DNA of 32,377 nt, taken from NCBI GenBank assembly GCA_964502785.1, contig CAZCXW010000009.1, positions 1-32,377 of the forward strand. The letters run 5' to 3'. This stretch comes from JAGVYE01 sp964502785 (lineage in GTDB: Archaea > Nanobdellota > Nanobdellia > Woesearchaeales > GW2011-AR9). Below the pieces are notes generated by a model that ran no database searches, was not told where the DNA came from, and saw only the letters and a list, made by a program, of their open reading frames with translations. A program made the translations under genes and the position numbers. Positions 1 to 7,485 of this stretch are shown piece by piece; positions within the stretch are counted from its first letter, which is position 1; each line of letters opens with the position of its first letter.

Positions 1-409
1 CTTCTTCCGCCTCCCACACTCTTCGCGGCTGATTAAAATCAAGCAATTCCTGCACTTCTCCTCTCAGCGCCTGCGCATCATCTTCCAGATCAAGCGTCTG
101 GCGATGCACATTTGCCGGACCATCGTCTTCTAAATCTTCTAAAAAATCATCAATATCATCTTCCAATTCCTTCGTCTTCTCATAAAGTTTTTCCAGACGA
201 TCTTTATATCTATTAAATTTGTTATCATCCCGATCTAATCGTGCTTCAATAAATTCTCTTTTGTAATCACGATAATCATCATAATATTCGTTGTAATCGT
301 CTCTCAAATGATCATACTTTGCTTCTTCTGCTGTTTGTGCTGACACGAGAGAACCGACTGTAAGAATAAATAAGAGCAAAAATCCAACGATAACCTTGCT
401 GCCTGCCAT
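1..409 (-). CDS. Secreted or membrane-anchored acidic coiled-coil protein (3' end outside window)
   Basis: I do not recognise the family. The reading frame is open from an ATG at 409 to the window edge, so the C-terminus is missing. The first 24 residues form a signal peptide: MAGSK, a hydrophobic core, then a VSA-Q cleavage site. The roughly 110 residues that follow are rich in Asp, Glu, Lys, Arg and Tyr with heptad-like spacing, and look like a long helical coiled coil outside the membrane. A TATA-like box (TTTATAAA on the minus strand, about 431-440) lies about 25 nt upstream of the ATG, so transcription is probably separate from the PUA gene, which ends at 476. A small palindrome (AGAGT-AGCG-ACTCT, 461-474) sits between the two genes. 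The coding call is firm; the function is unknown. Confidence 0.75.
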   Translation of the reverse strand, partial: MAGSKVIVGFLLLFILTVGSLVSAQTAEEAKYDHLRDDYNEYYDDYRDYKREFIEARLDRDDNKFNRYKDRLEKLYEKTKELEDDIDDFLEDLEDDGPANVHRQTLDLEDDAQALRGEVQELLDFNQPRRVWEAEE

Positions 410-475
410 TATTTTTTTAGGTTAAGGCTTCTTTATAAATTTTTCTTAGAATTCTACTTTAGAGTAGCGACTCTG

Positions 476-949
476 TTAAAGAATAACTTCTCCCCTGTTT
501 AATTTAGGAAGGAAATTAATAATCGTCTTCTCTTTGTAACGGGCGCAGCCGATCGTATTATTTTGATACTGTAATACTAGCAATTTGCTTTCTTCTCCTA
601 AATCTTTGCTTAAATCAAGCCCTTGGAAGTATTCCTTGACCTCTTCTGGTGTCAGTTGGAGAAGATTTTTTATCTTTTTCCCCGATTTCTCCGCTTCCTG
701 CACCAATAATTGCGCCCCTTCCTTGCTTAATCTCACTTGTTTGTCCCGCACTTCAGCAACATAAAGGCCGATCCTATCGATTCTTAATTTCTTAAGGTCA
801 ACTTTAATTAAATCATTGTTAATGATAAACAAGCGGTCTTTTTCATTGAGAAGATATGCATAATCCCCTTCCCAGAAATAACCAAATTCATGTATACATT
901 GCTCCCGAATGTGTTTGATCTCTTTAGCATTAAGAATTTTATTTTGCAT
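476..949 (-). CDS. PUA-like RNA-binding protein, COG3270-type (NOL1/NOP2/Fmu C-terminal domain homologue)
   Basis: This 157-residue protein resembles the stand-alone archaeal proteins that match the C-terminal RNA-binding domain of RsmF/NOL1/NOP2 rRNA methyltransferases. There is no SAM-binding methyltransferase domain. An early GYFW...YAYLL segment is followed by a PUA-like stretch (IDRIGLYVAEV near residue 60) and by the family's C-terminal signature, IGCARYKEKTIINFLPK near residues 132-147. The likely role is RNA binding in ribosome biogenesis or RNA modification. It starts only 3 nt after the aIF5B stop codon, so the two are almost certainly co-transcribed, which fits a translation-related role. 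Family identification is from motif memory; the partner and the RNA target are unknown. Confidence 0.75.
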   Translation of the reverse strand: MQNKILNAKEIKHIREQCIHEFGYFWEGDYAYLLNEKDRLFIINNDLIKVDLKKLRIDRIGLYVAEVRDKQVRLSKEGAQLLVQEAEKSGKKIKNLLQLTPEEVKEYFQGLDLSKDLGEESKLLVLQYQNNTIGCARYKEKTIINFLPKLNRGEVIL

Positions 950-952
950 TTC

Positions 953-2740
953 TTAACCTACCCCCCATACTGGATTATTCTTCCTTTTCATCTCTGCAAT
1001 TTCTTTTAGAACCTCGATCTCCATCTTTGAAAGATATTTTTTCAATTCTTTCAGTTTCTTGAAATCATCTTCCGGCAGATCAGTATACAAAAAATCCCCT
1101 TCATTAATTTGTCTTCCCACCGTCACTTTGTCAAGAGCCATCGCTAATTGTTTTCCTTGTTCGGCAATGGTCACCGATTCCTGCCCTTCTTTCATGCTCT
1201 TCACCAAAGTCAGATGCTCCCCATCTTCTTTCATGACAGGATCTCCTGTTTTAATCCTTCCCACTTCAATCTCCACTCCGACGATCGCCGGATTATTCTG
1301 GCGGAAAACATATCCTTTAAGGATAAGGAATTTACAAGGACGCACTAATTTGCTTAACTCTTGCAGCTCAATCCTCTTTTTGAATGTTTCAGTATATTTT
1401 TCATATTCTTCAATAACCCGGTAAATAATATCATAAGAAATAATCTTCAAATTTTTTGTCTTGATGTAATCCTCTAACTCCGGTGGAGATTTTACATTAA
1501 AACCTAAAAGAACACCATACATTTGATCTTTTTCCTGGATTGATTCGAGATTGGATAAATCTTTTTTAGTGATATTCCCTAACGAAGCAGAAGAAATGGG
1601 GATTTTCTTCTCTGAAAGAAGTACCCGCAGCGCTTCCAATCCTCCTAGTGTGTCCGCTTTAATAATTACTCCTACCGCATCGCTTTCTTCCATCACCACT
1701 TCTTGAATCTCTTGCTGCACTTCCTCTTTCAAAGCTTCAATATCTTCCTGTTTTCCAGAGCATCCTCGCAGGGGCATTCCCGCCATCGCTTTCTCTAATC
1801 CTGGAGCAATAATCTTTACTCCCGTTGCTGCCATGGCTTCTTTCACTTTTTTGAAACTGCTTTTTTTCTCCCGCATTTCCGTAAGTTCTTCCGGTTCTAG
1901 TAATGCCCTTACCCTTAAAATTAAAGGCCCGTCCATATTCCCAACAATTAATGTATCATTAACTCGTAGCGTGCCATTATAGATAATTGCATCGATGGCC
2001 GTGCCCATCCCTTTTTCTTCTTTTACTTCTAAGATTGTTCCTTTTGCTGGTCCTGCTTCTTCGATCACCAGTTTTTGTTCCAAATACTTTTGTGCTAAGC
2101 CGGTAAGAACCATCAACAATTCCGGTATTCCTTGCCCTGTGTGTGCTGAGATGGGCACCAATGCAATTTGTTTTGTGTAATCCTGAACTCTGTCAAAGCG
2201 TTCCGACTGCAATTCATGTTCATGAAACTGCCCAACCAGTTCATACATTTTTTTCTCAAACTCAGCTTGAAGCTGATAATCTAAATTATTGATATTCTCT
2301 AACAGCAGCTTAGCAGGATCATATTTCCACCCCGCCAATAAGTCAATCTTATTTGCAGCTACGACAAAAGGGACTTTATGAGCTTTCAAAATTTCAATAG
2401 ATTCAATCGTTTGCGGTTTAAATCCTTCATTGATGTCTACGACAAGAATCGCAATATCCGCTAAGCTTCCTCCTCTTTTACGTAAGGATGTGAATGCGGC
2501 ATGACCGGGAGTATCAATTGTAAGCAGTCCTGGGACGGTGAGCTTATCCTTAAAAACATTCATTAATGATCCGCAGATTTTCTTAATCGTTTCAATGGGG
2601 ATAATGGAAACACCGATGGCTTGCGTAATTCCTCCCGCTTCTCCTTTGGTCACTGCCGTCTGCCTAATTTTATCTAACAATGAAGTCTTTCCATGGTCAA
2701 CGTGACCTAAGGTTGCAACTAAAACTTTGCGGATTGCCAT
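953..2740 (-). CDS. infB: Translation initiation factor aIF5B
   Basis: Archaeal aIF5B is a GTPase that promotes joining of the ribosomal subunits and placement of initiator tRNA. All G-domain motifs are visible: GHVDHGKTS (12-20), the switch I region with GGITQ (36-40), DTPGH (76-80), NKID (130-133) and an SAHTG G5 motif. The remaining domains give the expected length for the family, about 595 residues. I chose the ATG at 2740. A longer frame back to 2839 adds 33 hydrophobic residues that would overlap the divergent gene's start and do not fit the family. A TATA-like AAGTTTAAAAATA on the minus strand lies about 25 nt upstream, which suggests a short leader or none. The PUA-like gene follows 3 nt downstream. 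Confidence 0.97.
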   Translation of the reverse strand: MAIRKVLVATLGHVDHGKTSLLDKIRQTAVTKGEAGGITQAIGVSIIPIETIKKICGSLMNVFKDKLTVPGLLTIDTPGHAAFTSLRKRGGSLADIAILVVDINEGFKPQTIESIEILKAHKVPFVVAANKIDLLAGWKYDPAKLLLENINNLDYQLQAEFEKKMYELVGQFHEHELQSERFDRVQDYTKQIALVPISAHTGQGIPELLMVLTGLAQKYLEQKLVIEEAGPAKGTILEVKEEKGMGTAIDAIIYNGTLRVNDTLIVGNMDGPLILRVRALLEPEELTEMREKKSSFKKVKEAMAATGVKIIAPGLEKAMAGMPLRGCSGKQEDIEALKEEVQQEIQEVVMEESDAVGVIIKADTLGGLEALRVLLSEKKIPISSASLGNITKKDLSNLESIQEKDQMYGVLLGFNVKSPPELEDYIKTKNLKIISYDIIYRVIEEYEKYTETFKKRIELQELSKLVRPCKFLILKGYVFRQNNPAIVGVEIEVGRIKTGDPVMKEDGEHLTLVKSMKEGQESVTIAEQGKQLAMALDKVTVGRQINEGDFLYTDLPEDDFKKLKELKKYLSKMEIEVLKEIAEMKRKNNPVWGVG

Positions 2741-2829
2741 CAGTAACCCTGAACTGAAGATTATTTTTAAACTTAACGAGCAGGTTTGACAGAAAAATTT
2801 AAATATAAATACTATATTTAAGTAGTAAC
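2741..2829. promoter_or_regulatory. Divergent promoter region of infB and the DsbA-like gene
   Basis: This 89-nt AT-rich gap separates two divergent genes. On the minus strand a TTTAAAAATA box (about 2763-2772) serves infB. On the plus strand AAATTTAAATATAAA (about 2796-2810) lies about 25 nt before the ATG at 2830. Neither gene has a clear Shine-Dalgarno sequence here, so both may be leaderless. This is inferred from sequence only. Confidence 0.5.
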
Positions 2830-3540
2830 ATGAATTCAACTCGGCGAACGTTTCTACTGTCAGTGATTATGGCTCCCGTCACTCTGCCATTTATTGGCTG
2901 CGGTGAGCAGACTAAGATTGGAAGAGTTCCTTCTTTGCCCGATGGCGGAATTTTGTATTCAGATGTTCATATTGGCGCGGATGCCGGTGCATTTACCGAT
3001 GCGCGCGCTCCGGATGCAGAATCAGATGTTGCAGATGCTGGAATTGCCTGTCGTATAAAATTTGAATGGTACAATGATTTTGAAAGTCCCTTCTGCCGAC
3101 GCTTCTACGAAGACTCTCTTCCTTCGATTAAAACTGATTACGGTTCTCAAGTTGACGTCGTAATCCATCATTTTCCCCTTCCGGAAATTTTTCCGAATGC
3201 CTATTTTGCCGCCGTCGCTGCCGAATGCGCGCTTCGCCAAGGAAAGTTTTGGGAATATGCAGATCTCCTTTTTCAAAATCAAGGGAATTTAACCGATCGC
3301 AACCTACAGCAATTTGCATCCAACGTAGGCCTTGATGAGAGAATCTTCAATGAATGTTTTGATGCAGGTTCCAATGGAATTGCTCAAACGCAAGTTCAAA
3401 ATGATAAGAATAATGGTCAAGATCGTGCCGTTCGAGGTGTTCCTACGTTTTTCATCGGTCCACAAAATCTCCGTATTGATGGCGCTAATCCTTACGTCCA
3501 ATTCAAGTCCGTTATAGAAGAAGCATGCGGGCGGCAATAA
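2830..3540 (+). CDS. DsbA/DsbG-like thioredoxin-fold lipoprotein with an SxxC active site
   Basis: The 236-residue protein has a Tat-like N-terminus (STRRTFLLS, residues 3-11) followed by a hydrophobic stretch ending in a lipobox, FIGC, with Cys24 as the acylation site. Residues 25-72 are a low-complexity linker rich in Asp, Ala and Gly. The rest is a DsbA-type thioredoxin fold (COG1651-like). The active site reads DFESPFC: Ser86-Pro-Phe-Cys89 replaces the usual CPFC, and the cis-proline loop is GVPTFF (Pro205). With one active-site Cys it cannot run the normal dithiol cycle. It may act on mixed disulfides, or another of its Cys residues may substitute. The Asp/Ala-rich linker resembles those of bacterial secreted proteins and suggests transfer. 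The thioredoxin fold is secure; the biochemical role is not. Confidence 0.85.
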   Translation: MNSTRRTFLLSVIMAPVTLPFIGCGEQTKIGRVPSLPDGGILYSDVHIGADAGAFTDARAPDAESDVADAGIACRIKFEWYNDFESPFCRRFYEDSLPSIKTDYGSQVDVVIHHFPLPEIFPNAYFAAVAAECALRQGKFWEYADLLFQNQGNLTDRNLQQFASNVGLDERIFNECFDAGSNGIAQTQVQNDKNNGQDRAVRGVPTFFIGPQNLRIDGANPYVQFKSVIEEACGRQ

Positions 3541-3622
3541 TAATACCCATTTCTAATTTTTCTATAGGACCTATGCTTGGCCATAAACCAATAATTTTTA
3601 AACTTCTCTTCTTCTCAGAACC

Positions 3623-4750
3623 ATGATGTCTCTCATAACTGAACATTCCTCTAAAATACAAATTACTTTTCCAGAAAAAGATGTTCATCGTAAAATGGAC
3701 GTCTTTTACAATCCTCTTATGGCATCGCAGCGTAGCATCACCATCCTTCTCCTCAATTCTTTGGAAAAAAAAGAGATGAACATTGCCGATCCCCTTGCTG
3801 GTTCCGGCATCCGCGCCTTGCGTTTTATGCAGGAATTAAAAAGCAACAAAATCAGGCATCTCTTTGTCAACGACCTTAAAGAGACGTTCCAAAAAACATT
3901 TACCCAAAATATCGAATTGAATAACCTAAAAAAAAGTACAAATATTCATCTCTCAACCGAGGATGCTTCCTTATTCCTCCTGAATCAGGTTCATCACTGT
4001 AAAGACATTGAAAAGTATTGCGGCTATTTTGATTATATTGAAATTGATCCTTTCGGCACCCCTAATCCATTTTTGAATGCTGCCATCGCCAGAATTAATC
4101 GTCACGGCCTTGTCGCCGTCACCGCCACCGATACAGCGGCATTAACAGGAACTTATCCTAAAGTAACACAGCGTAAATACTGGGCAAAATCCTTGAAAAA
4201 TTATCTCATGCACGAACTTGGCTTGCGTATTCTTATTCGTAAAATTCAGTTAATTGGCATCCAATTTGATAAAGCATTAATTCCTATTTTAGCTTATCAT
4301 AAAGACCATTATTTCCGGATTTTCTTCATCTCAGAGAAAGGCAAAGAAAAATGCGACACTCTCGTAAAACGACACCAATATTTTCTTTTTAATCCAGAAT
4401 CATTAGAATTTACAACCTCTTTCTACAACCAACAAAATGGCTTTGAATTTGCCGGCCCTTTATGGACGGGGAATCTCTCTGATAAGAAATTAATCCAAAA
4501 AATGGCGAAAGAAAACCCCTTCCCTGAAGAACAGAAATTTTTAGATTTATTGAAAGAAGAAGCAAGAATAGATCAAGTAGGATTTTATGATTTGCATTCT
4601 TTTGCCAGAAAATATAAAATGGATGCGCCGAAGATGGATTTTGTTTTATCAAAAGTCCATGGCGTGCGAACTCATTTCAGTGGTACGGGCATAAAAACAA
4701 AGTGTCCTTTTAATGAAATCAAAAAATTGTTTTCTTCTATACATTTTTAA
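3623..4750 (+). CDS. trm1: tRNA (guanine(26)-N(2))-dimethyltransferase Trm1
   Basis: Trm1 dimethylates N2 of G26 in tRNA with S-adenosylmethionine. This copy has 375 residues, the normal archaeal length. The SAM-binding motif IADPLAGSGIRALRF lies near residues 53-67. The catalytic-region motif EIDPFGTPNPFLNAAI lies near residues 140-155, followed by VTATDTAALTG. The C-terminus has the family's FSGTGIKT motif. Two adjacent ATG codons (3623 and 3626) could each start the protein. An AATTTTTAAAC box about 25 nt upstream is a plausible TATA element. It is followed by the isoaspartyl methyltransferase gene on the same strand after about 50 nt. Confidence 0.96.
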   Translation: MMSLITEHSSKIQITFPEKDVHRKMDVFYNPLMASQRSITILLLNSLEKKEMNIADPLAGSGIRALRFMQELKSNKIRHLFVNDLKETFQKTFTQNIELNNLKKSTNIHLSTEDASLFLLNQVHHCKDIEKYCGYFDYIEIDPFGTPNPFLNAAIARINRHGLVAVTATDTAALTGTYPKVTQRKYWAKSLKNYLMHELGLRILIRKIQLIGIQFDKALIPILAYHKDHYFRIFFISEKGKEKCDTLVKRHQYFLFNPESLEFTTSFYNQQNGFEFAGPLWTGNLSDKKLIQKMAKENPFPEEQKFLDLLKEEARIDQVGFYDLHSFARKYKMDAPKMDFVLSKVHGVRTHFSGTGIKTKCPFNEIKKLFSSIHF

Positions 4751-4801
4751 ATGGCGTTCAAATTTACCTTTTATGTCAAAAAATCAGCATATTAAACGCT
4801 C

Positions 4802-5476
4802 ATGACCAATAATGATTTAATTTCCCTCGTCGCTGAAAATAAACACTATCTCAAAGTTAGATCCCCTCGTGATCCACAAGTTCTCAATGCCATGCGTCGC
4901 GTCGATCGCGCTTTTTTTCTTCCACGCTCGCAGCAATCATATGCGTATGAAGATGAGCCGCTCAGCATCGGTTATCGTCAGCCCTGCGCTAAACCATCTT
5001 TGGTTGCGCTTATTACAGATCTTTTAGACCTAAAAAAGAGCATGAATGTCCTCGAAATTGGCACTGGCTGCGGATACCATGCGGCCATTGTCGCTGAAGT
5101 TATTGGCCGCAAAGGCCATATCACATCTGTTGAATACATTCCTCAATTAGCCCGCCGCGCCCGCTCTAATCTCGCCCAGCATTTCGGCGAAGCGTGGAGA
5201 GAAAAGGTGAGCGTCCATCGTGGTGACGGTTCGGTTGGTTATGTCAAAGACGCTCCTTACGATAGGATCTATTTAGCGGCAGGTGTTAACATAAAATCTT
5301 TCAAACCTGAGCTCATTGCTTCTCAGTTGAAGTCGGAAGGAATTCTGTTGTATCCCCAAGAAAAAGGGGGAATCATCAAAGAAAAATATTCCAAGGATGT
5401 GCGTATTTACTCTCAGCTCTGCTCCCCAGACAAAGATGGCTTTTGGTTTGTTCCACTTCGAGGATTTAATGTTTAA
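4802..5476 (+). CDS. pcm: Protein-L-isoaspartate O-methyltransferase
   Basis: This SAM-dependent enzyme repairs damaged proteins by methylating L-isoaspartyl residues. The 224-residue protein shows the family's N-terminal segment (RVDRAFFLP, then YEDEPLSIGYRQ) and the SAM motif LEIGTGCGYHAA near residues 84-95. A VEYIPQLARRARSNL motif and an acidic GDG motif (HRGDGSVGY) follow. Length is normal. Its stop codon overlaps that of the convergent PEBP gene by 2 nt within TTTAA at 5472-5476, so little room is left for transcription terminators. Confidence 0.93.
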   Translation: MTNNDLISLVAENKHYLKVRSPRDPQVLNAMRRVDRAFFLPRSQQSYAYEDEPLSIGYRQPCAKPSLVALITDLLDLKKSMNVLEIGTGCGYHAAIVAEVIGRKGHITSVEYIPQLARRARSNLAQHFGEAWREKVSVHRGDGSVGYVKDAPYDRIYLAAGVNIKSFKPELIASQLKSEGILLYPQEKGGIIKEKYSKDVRIYSQLCSPDKDGFWFVPLRGFNV

Positions 5477-5922
5477 TGTATCCTCTCATACCTTCCCACC
5501 AATTCCGCTTTAGCGAGTATGTGCCCTTGCATCGCTTTCTCCACTTCTACTTTAGTGGCTCCTTCTTTTAGATTTAACATAACATCTAATGCATATAATT
5601 TGAAGAAATACCTATGCTCTGTATCTGGCGGACATGGGCCTTTATACTTGAAATTTCCTCCCGTTCCTTTCCCATGAATTCCTTCAGGTTCTTTTCCTTC
5701 AGGAATTTCTTTTGTCTCCGGTGGAATATTAAAAACAATCCAATGATCCCATATCTTTCCTGCCGGTTTTACCGCATCCGGATCATCCATAATCAACACT
5801 ACACTTTTTGCTTCTTTTGGCACATCTGCTATTGTTAACGGCGGATTGCTATTTTCTCCATCACAGGTATATTTTGAATCGATTTTTTGATTCTGCTGAA
5901 ACGTCGAACTTGTTAGTTCCAT
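5473..5922 (-). CDS. PEBP/RKIP (YbhB) family protein, remaining intact domain of a disrupted lipoprotein gene
   Basis: From the ATG at 5922 the gene encodes 149 residues that make up a whole PEBP domain. Features are SKYTCDGENSNPPL, DDPDAVKPAGKIWDHWIVFNI, the GTGGNFKYKGPCPP anion-site loop and HRYFFKLYALD. YbhB/RKIP-like proteins bind phosphorylated or lipid ligands; the archaeal role is unknown. The frame stays open upstream to an ATG at 6060, but codons 6060-5968 come from the inserted repeat element. Just after the element, residues LISCTKVEQNNEVKG continue into MELTSS and look like a lipobox plus linker. The true start lay at 6231 before the insertion. What is made now is either a cytosolic protein or a product with a foreign N-terminus. 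Confidence 0.85.
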   Translation of the reverse strand: MELTSSTFQQNQKIDSKYTCDGENSNPPLTIADVPKEAKSVVLIMDDPDAVKPAGKIWDHWIVFNIPPETKEIPEGKEPEGIHGKGTGGNFKYKGPCPPDTEHRYFFKLYALDVMLNLKEGATKVEVEKAMQGHILAKAELVGRYERIH

Positions 5923-5971
5923 GCCTTTCACCTCATTATTTTGTTCAACTTTAGTACAGCTTATTAAAATC

Positions 5972-6195
5972 CTCGGAATTTTCCACCAGTCTATGACTGG
6001 TGGCTTCAACGTGGAAAATTCTGGGAGCCAAAAAGCTCTGGCTTTTGGATCCAAAAACAATGTTTTTGTGAGTCAGAAAACCGCCCCGAGCGAAGCGAGC
6101 ATGCAAAGAAATCCGCTGATTTCTTGCACAAGAAATGCGCGACATTTCTTTGTGCCATCCGGTCTCTGACCGGTGGTGGGCGGTTTTCTTTGACA
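5972..6195 (-). mobile_element. 224-bp hairpin-array element inserted in the PEBP lipoprotein gene (copy A)
   Basis: The element is flanked by the 4-bp direct repeat AATC (5968-5971 and 6196-6199). Its minus-strand left end is TGTCAAAGAAAACCGCCCA. Its right end contains the hairpin CCACCAGTC-ATA-GACTGGTGG, then AAAATTCCGAG. Most of the length is consecutive hairpins: plus-strand stems at 5983-6003, 6029-6049, 6102-6128 and 6126-6155, plus CCGGTC-TCT-GACCGG near 6159-6173. Two inverted-repeat modules are nested in it. Plus-strand GTCAGAAAACCGCCC (from 6072) opposes GGGCGGTTTTCTTTGAC (to 6194), and GAATTTTCCAC (5976-5986) opposes GTGGAAAATTC (6011-6021). There is no transposase gene. The insertion length keeps the reading frame but brings an in-frame TGA. 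Confidence 0.85.
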
Positions 6196-6231
6196 AATCA
6201 CAATAACAAGCATTATTAATGCAGGTTTCAT
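6196..6231 (-). pseudogene. Detached 5' end (signal peptide) of the PEBP lipoprotein gene
   Basis: On the minus strand an ATG at 6231 opens twelve codons, MKPALIMLVIVI, directly abutting the insertion. Joined to the frame on the other side (from 5967), they give MKPALIMLVIVILISC: a short positive start, a hydrophobic core and an LISC lipobox. The restored protein would have about 176 residues. A CTTTAAATATG TATA-like box (about 6252-6262) lies about 25 nt before this ATG, so the original promoter is still present. Translation from it now runs into the element and stops near 6073. Confidence 0.8.
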
Positions 6232-6337
6232 TTGATATTATCCAGTGATGAACATATTTAAAGATTCTTATTTTTCAGGTTAATCTTTTTAAAGAAAAGA
6301 AACAATTTCAGGAAAATAACTTTTGGAGGAAGATAAC

Positions 6338-7126
6338 ATGGCAGAACTGCAGTTTGAAGGATATTCTCCCTTCGACAGAGGAAGAATTTATACAAAAGAT
6401 GGTGAATCATTCAGTAAAATCCCTCTTCGAGAAATTCTTATGGTTGAAACTTTTACGGAACCTACGAAAGACGGCGTAATTGATTATCTGGTTAGTGAAG
6501 CATCTAAAACATCAGTTTTATCTTTGCCTTCTAGTATGGAGCAGGATGTAAAGACGTTAAGAGATCTCATTCGTGTACTGCCAACTCAAATCCTGACTCA
6601 TCTTAAAACAAGAGATTCTAATTGTTTGACTTTTGTCGGACAAAATACTCCTGCGAGAAAGATTGAACAAGGAGAAAACGCTAGACGCTATCTGCATATT
6701 CAATATGGTGCCATTCCCCTTGACTTCATTAGCGCGCAGCCAGCAGCATCCGTTGATGCAGATTGGTACGAAGCAATACTCCCTCGATTAAGTCCTTCAC
6801 CAGTAGGTGTTACCATGACCATGCAGTGGGGTATCACAGAACACCCTCCTCAGCAGGAGGAAACTCAGCTTCAAGTCAACATTCTCCAATTTGCTAAAGT
6901 AACCGAAACAGTAAGTATTGCCTATGCTGGAGTACGTGACCTATTCCCAGACTTTTCTTCAGTAAAAGACGCTACGGAAGATCATCTGAAAAGTGCTTCA
7001 TTGCCAGCCGTGAAAGCATTGTATCAAAGGGTTGCTCAAGCAATAGCTCAAGAAAAAGCTCGTGAAAAAGAAAGTCGAGAAATAAGAAGAATCCTTCTTG
7101 ATCAAGATCCAACGCACCGCCGATGA
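6338..7126 (+). CDS. Protein of unknown function, paralogue of the gene at 7486
   Basis: I do not recognise this 262-residue family. It is predicted soluble, with no signal peptide or membrane segment. It shares motifs in the same order with the gene at 7486: FTEPTKDGVIDYLVSEAS, RVLPTQILTHLKTRD, NTPARKIEQGENARRYL, YGAIPL, and DADWYEAILPRL followed by a hydrophobic strand ending in W. I chose the ATG at 6338 over the TTG at 6323 because GGAGG (6325-6329) sits 8 nt upstream as a Shine-Dalgarno site. The leader TTTGGAGGAAGATAA is identical to that of the S-layer-like gene at 12432, which suggests efficient translation. The C-terminus is charged and helical. Confidence 0.8.
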   Translation: MAELQFEGYSPFDRGRIYTKDGESFSKIPLREILMVETFTEPTKDGVIDYLVSEASKTSVLSLPSSMEQDVKTLRDLIRVLPTQILTHLKTRDSNCLTFVGQNTPARKIEQGENARRYLHIQYGAIPLDFISAQPAASVDADWYEAILPRLSPSPVGVTMTMQWGITEHPPQQEETQLQVNILQFAKVTETVSIAYAGVRDLFPDFSSVKDATEDHLKSASLPAVKALYQRVAQAIAQEKAREKESREIRRILLDQDPTHRR

Positions 7127-7164
7127 GATTTAATATTTTTGTTTCTTCTCTCATTTTTGAATAA

Positions 7165-7429
7165 AGAGAATTTTGCAAAATTGATTTCCTGCTCTAAATT
7201 TGTAGAATTTTACGCATAAATTGCAAAGTTATCTGTCAGAACACAAAAGGGAAAATGATCCCTTTTTGTGCAAGAATTTTCTGCTTCAAAGAAGAGAAGT
7301 TCACCACCAATCAAAGAAAATGGTAGAAAATTCTGTGCATTTTGAGTTGTCAAAAAACAGGGTTTTTTACTCCCAGAATTTTCCGATATGTAAACTTAAT
7401 AAAAAATTCTGAGGATTTCAAAATTCTCT
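7165..7429. repeat. AT-rich hairpin-array element between the two paralogues (copy B)
   Basis: The 358-nt gap between the paralogues (7127-7485) holds this element and the downstream gene's promoter. It is bounded by the inverted repeat AGAGAATTTTG (7165-7175) and CAAAATTCTCT (7419-7429). Inside are CACAAAAGGG/CCCTTTTTGTG (7242-7251 and 7260-7270, with a bulged T), AGAATTTTCT/AGAAAATTCT, and GTCAAAAAAC-AGG-GTTTTTTAC. On the minus strand, GGAAAATTCTGGGAG followed by a hairpin matches copy A exactly over 15 nt (6012-6026). The left end resembles the sequence at 21597-21622. I see no open frame worth calling inside it. Confidence 0.7.
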
Positions 7430-7485
7430 AAATAATAACATTTCTCTAAAGAAGATTTATAATTATCAAAAACGTCCCTCCTAAA

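Noticed and set aside
2741..2839. 33-residue N-terminal extension of aIF5B
   Set aside because: It is hydrophobic and Cys-rich, overlaps the divergent gene's start, and is absent from the family. The GHVDHGKT motif is normally near the N-terminus, which fits the ATG at 2740.
5972..6195. CRISPR array or attC-type recombination cassettes
   Set aside because: The palindromes differ in sequence, spacing is irregular, there are no unique spacers of constant length, and no cas or integrase gene is present.
5968..6199. Strict IS200/IS605 target rule (element always 3' of one tetranucleotide)
   Set aside because: GATT precedes copy A, but the sequences before GTCAAAG in the other copies differ (AAA, ATA, TAT), so a fixed target site is not supported by this window alone.
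6245..6278. Box C/D-like motif GTGATGA in the gap before the gene at 6338
   Set aside because: There is no D box at a suitable distance, and the region is explained by divergent promoters.
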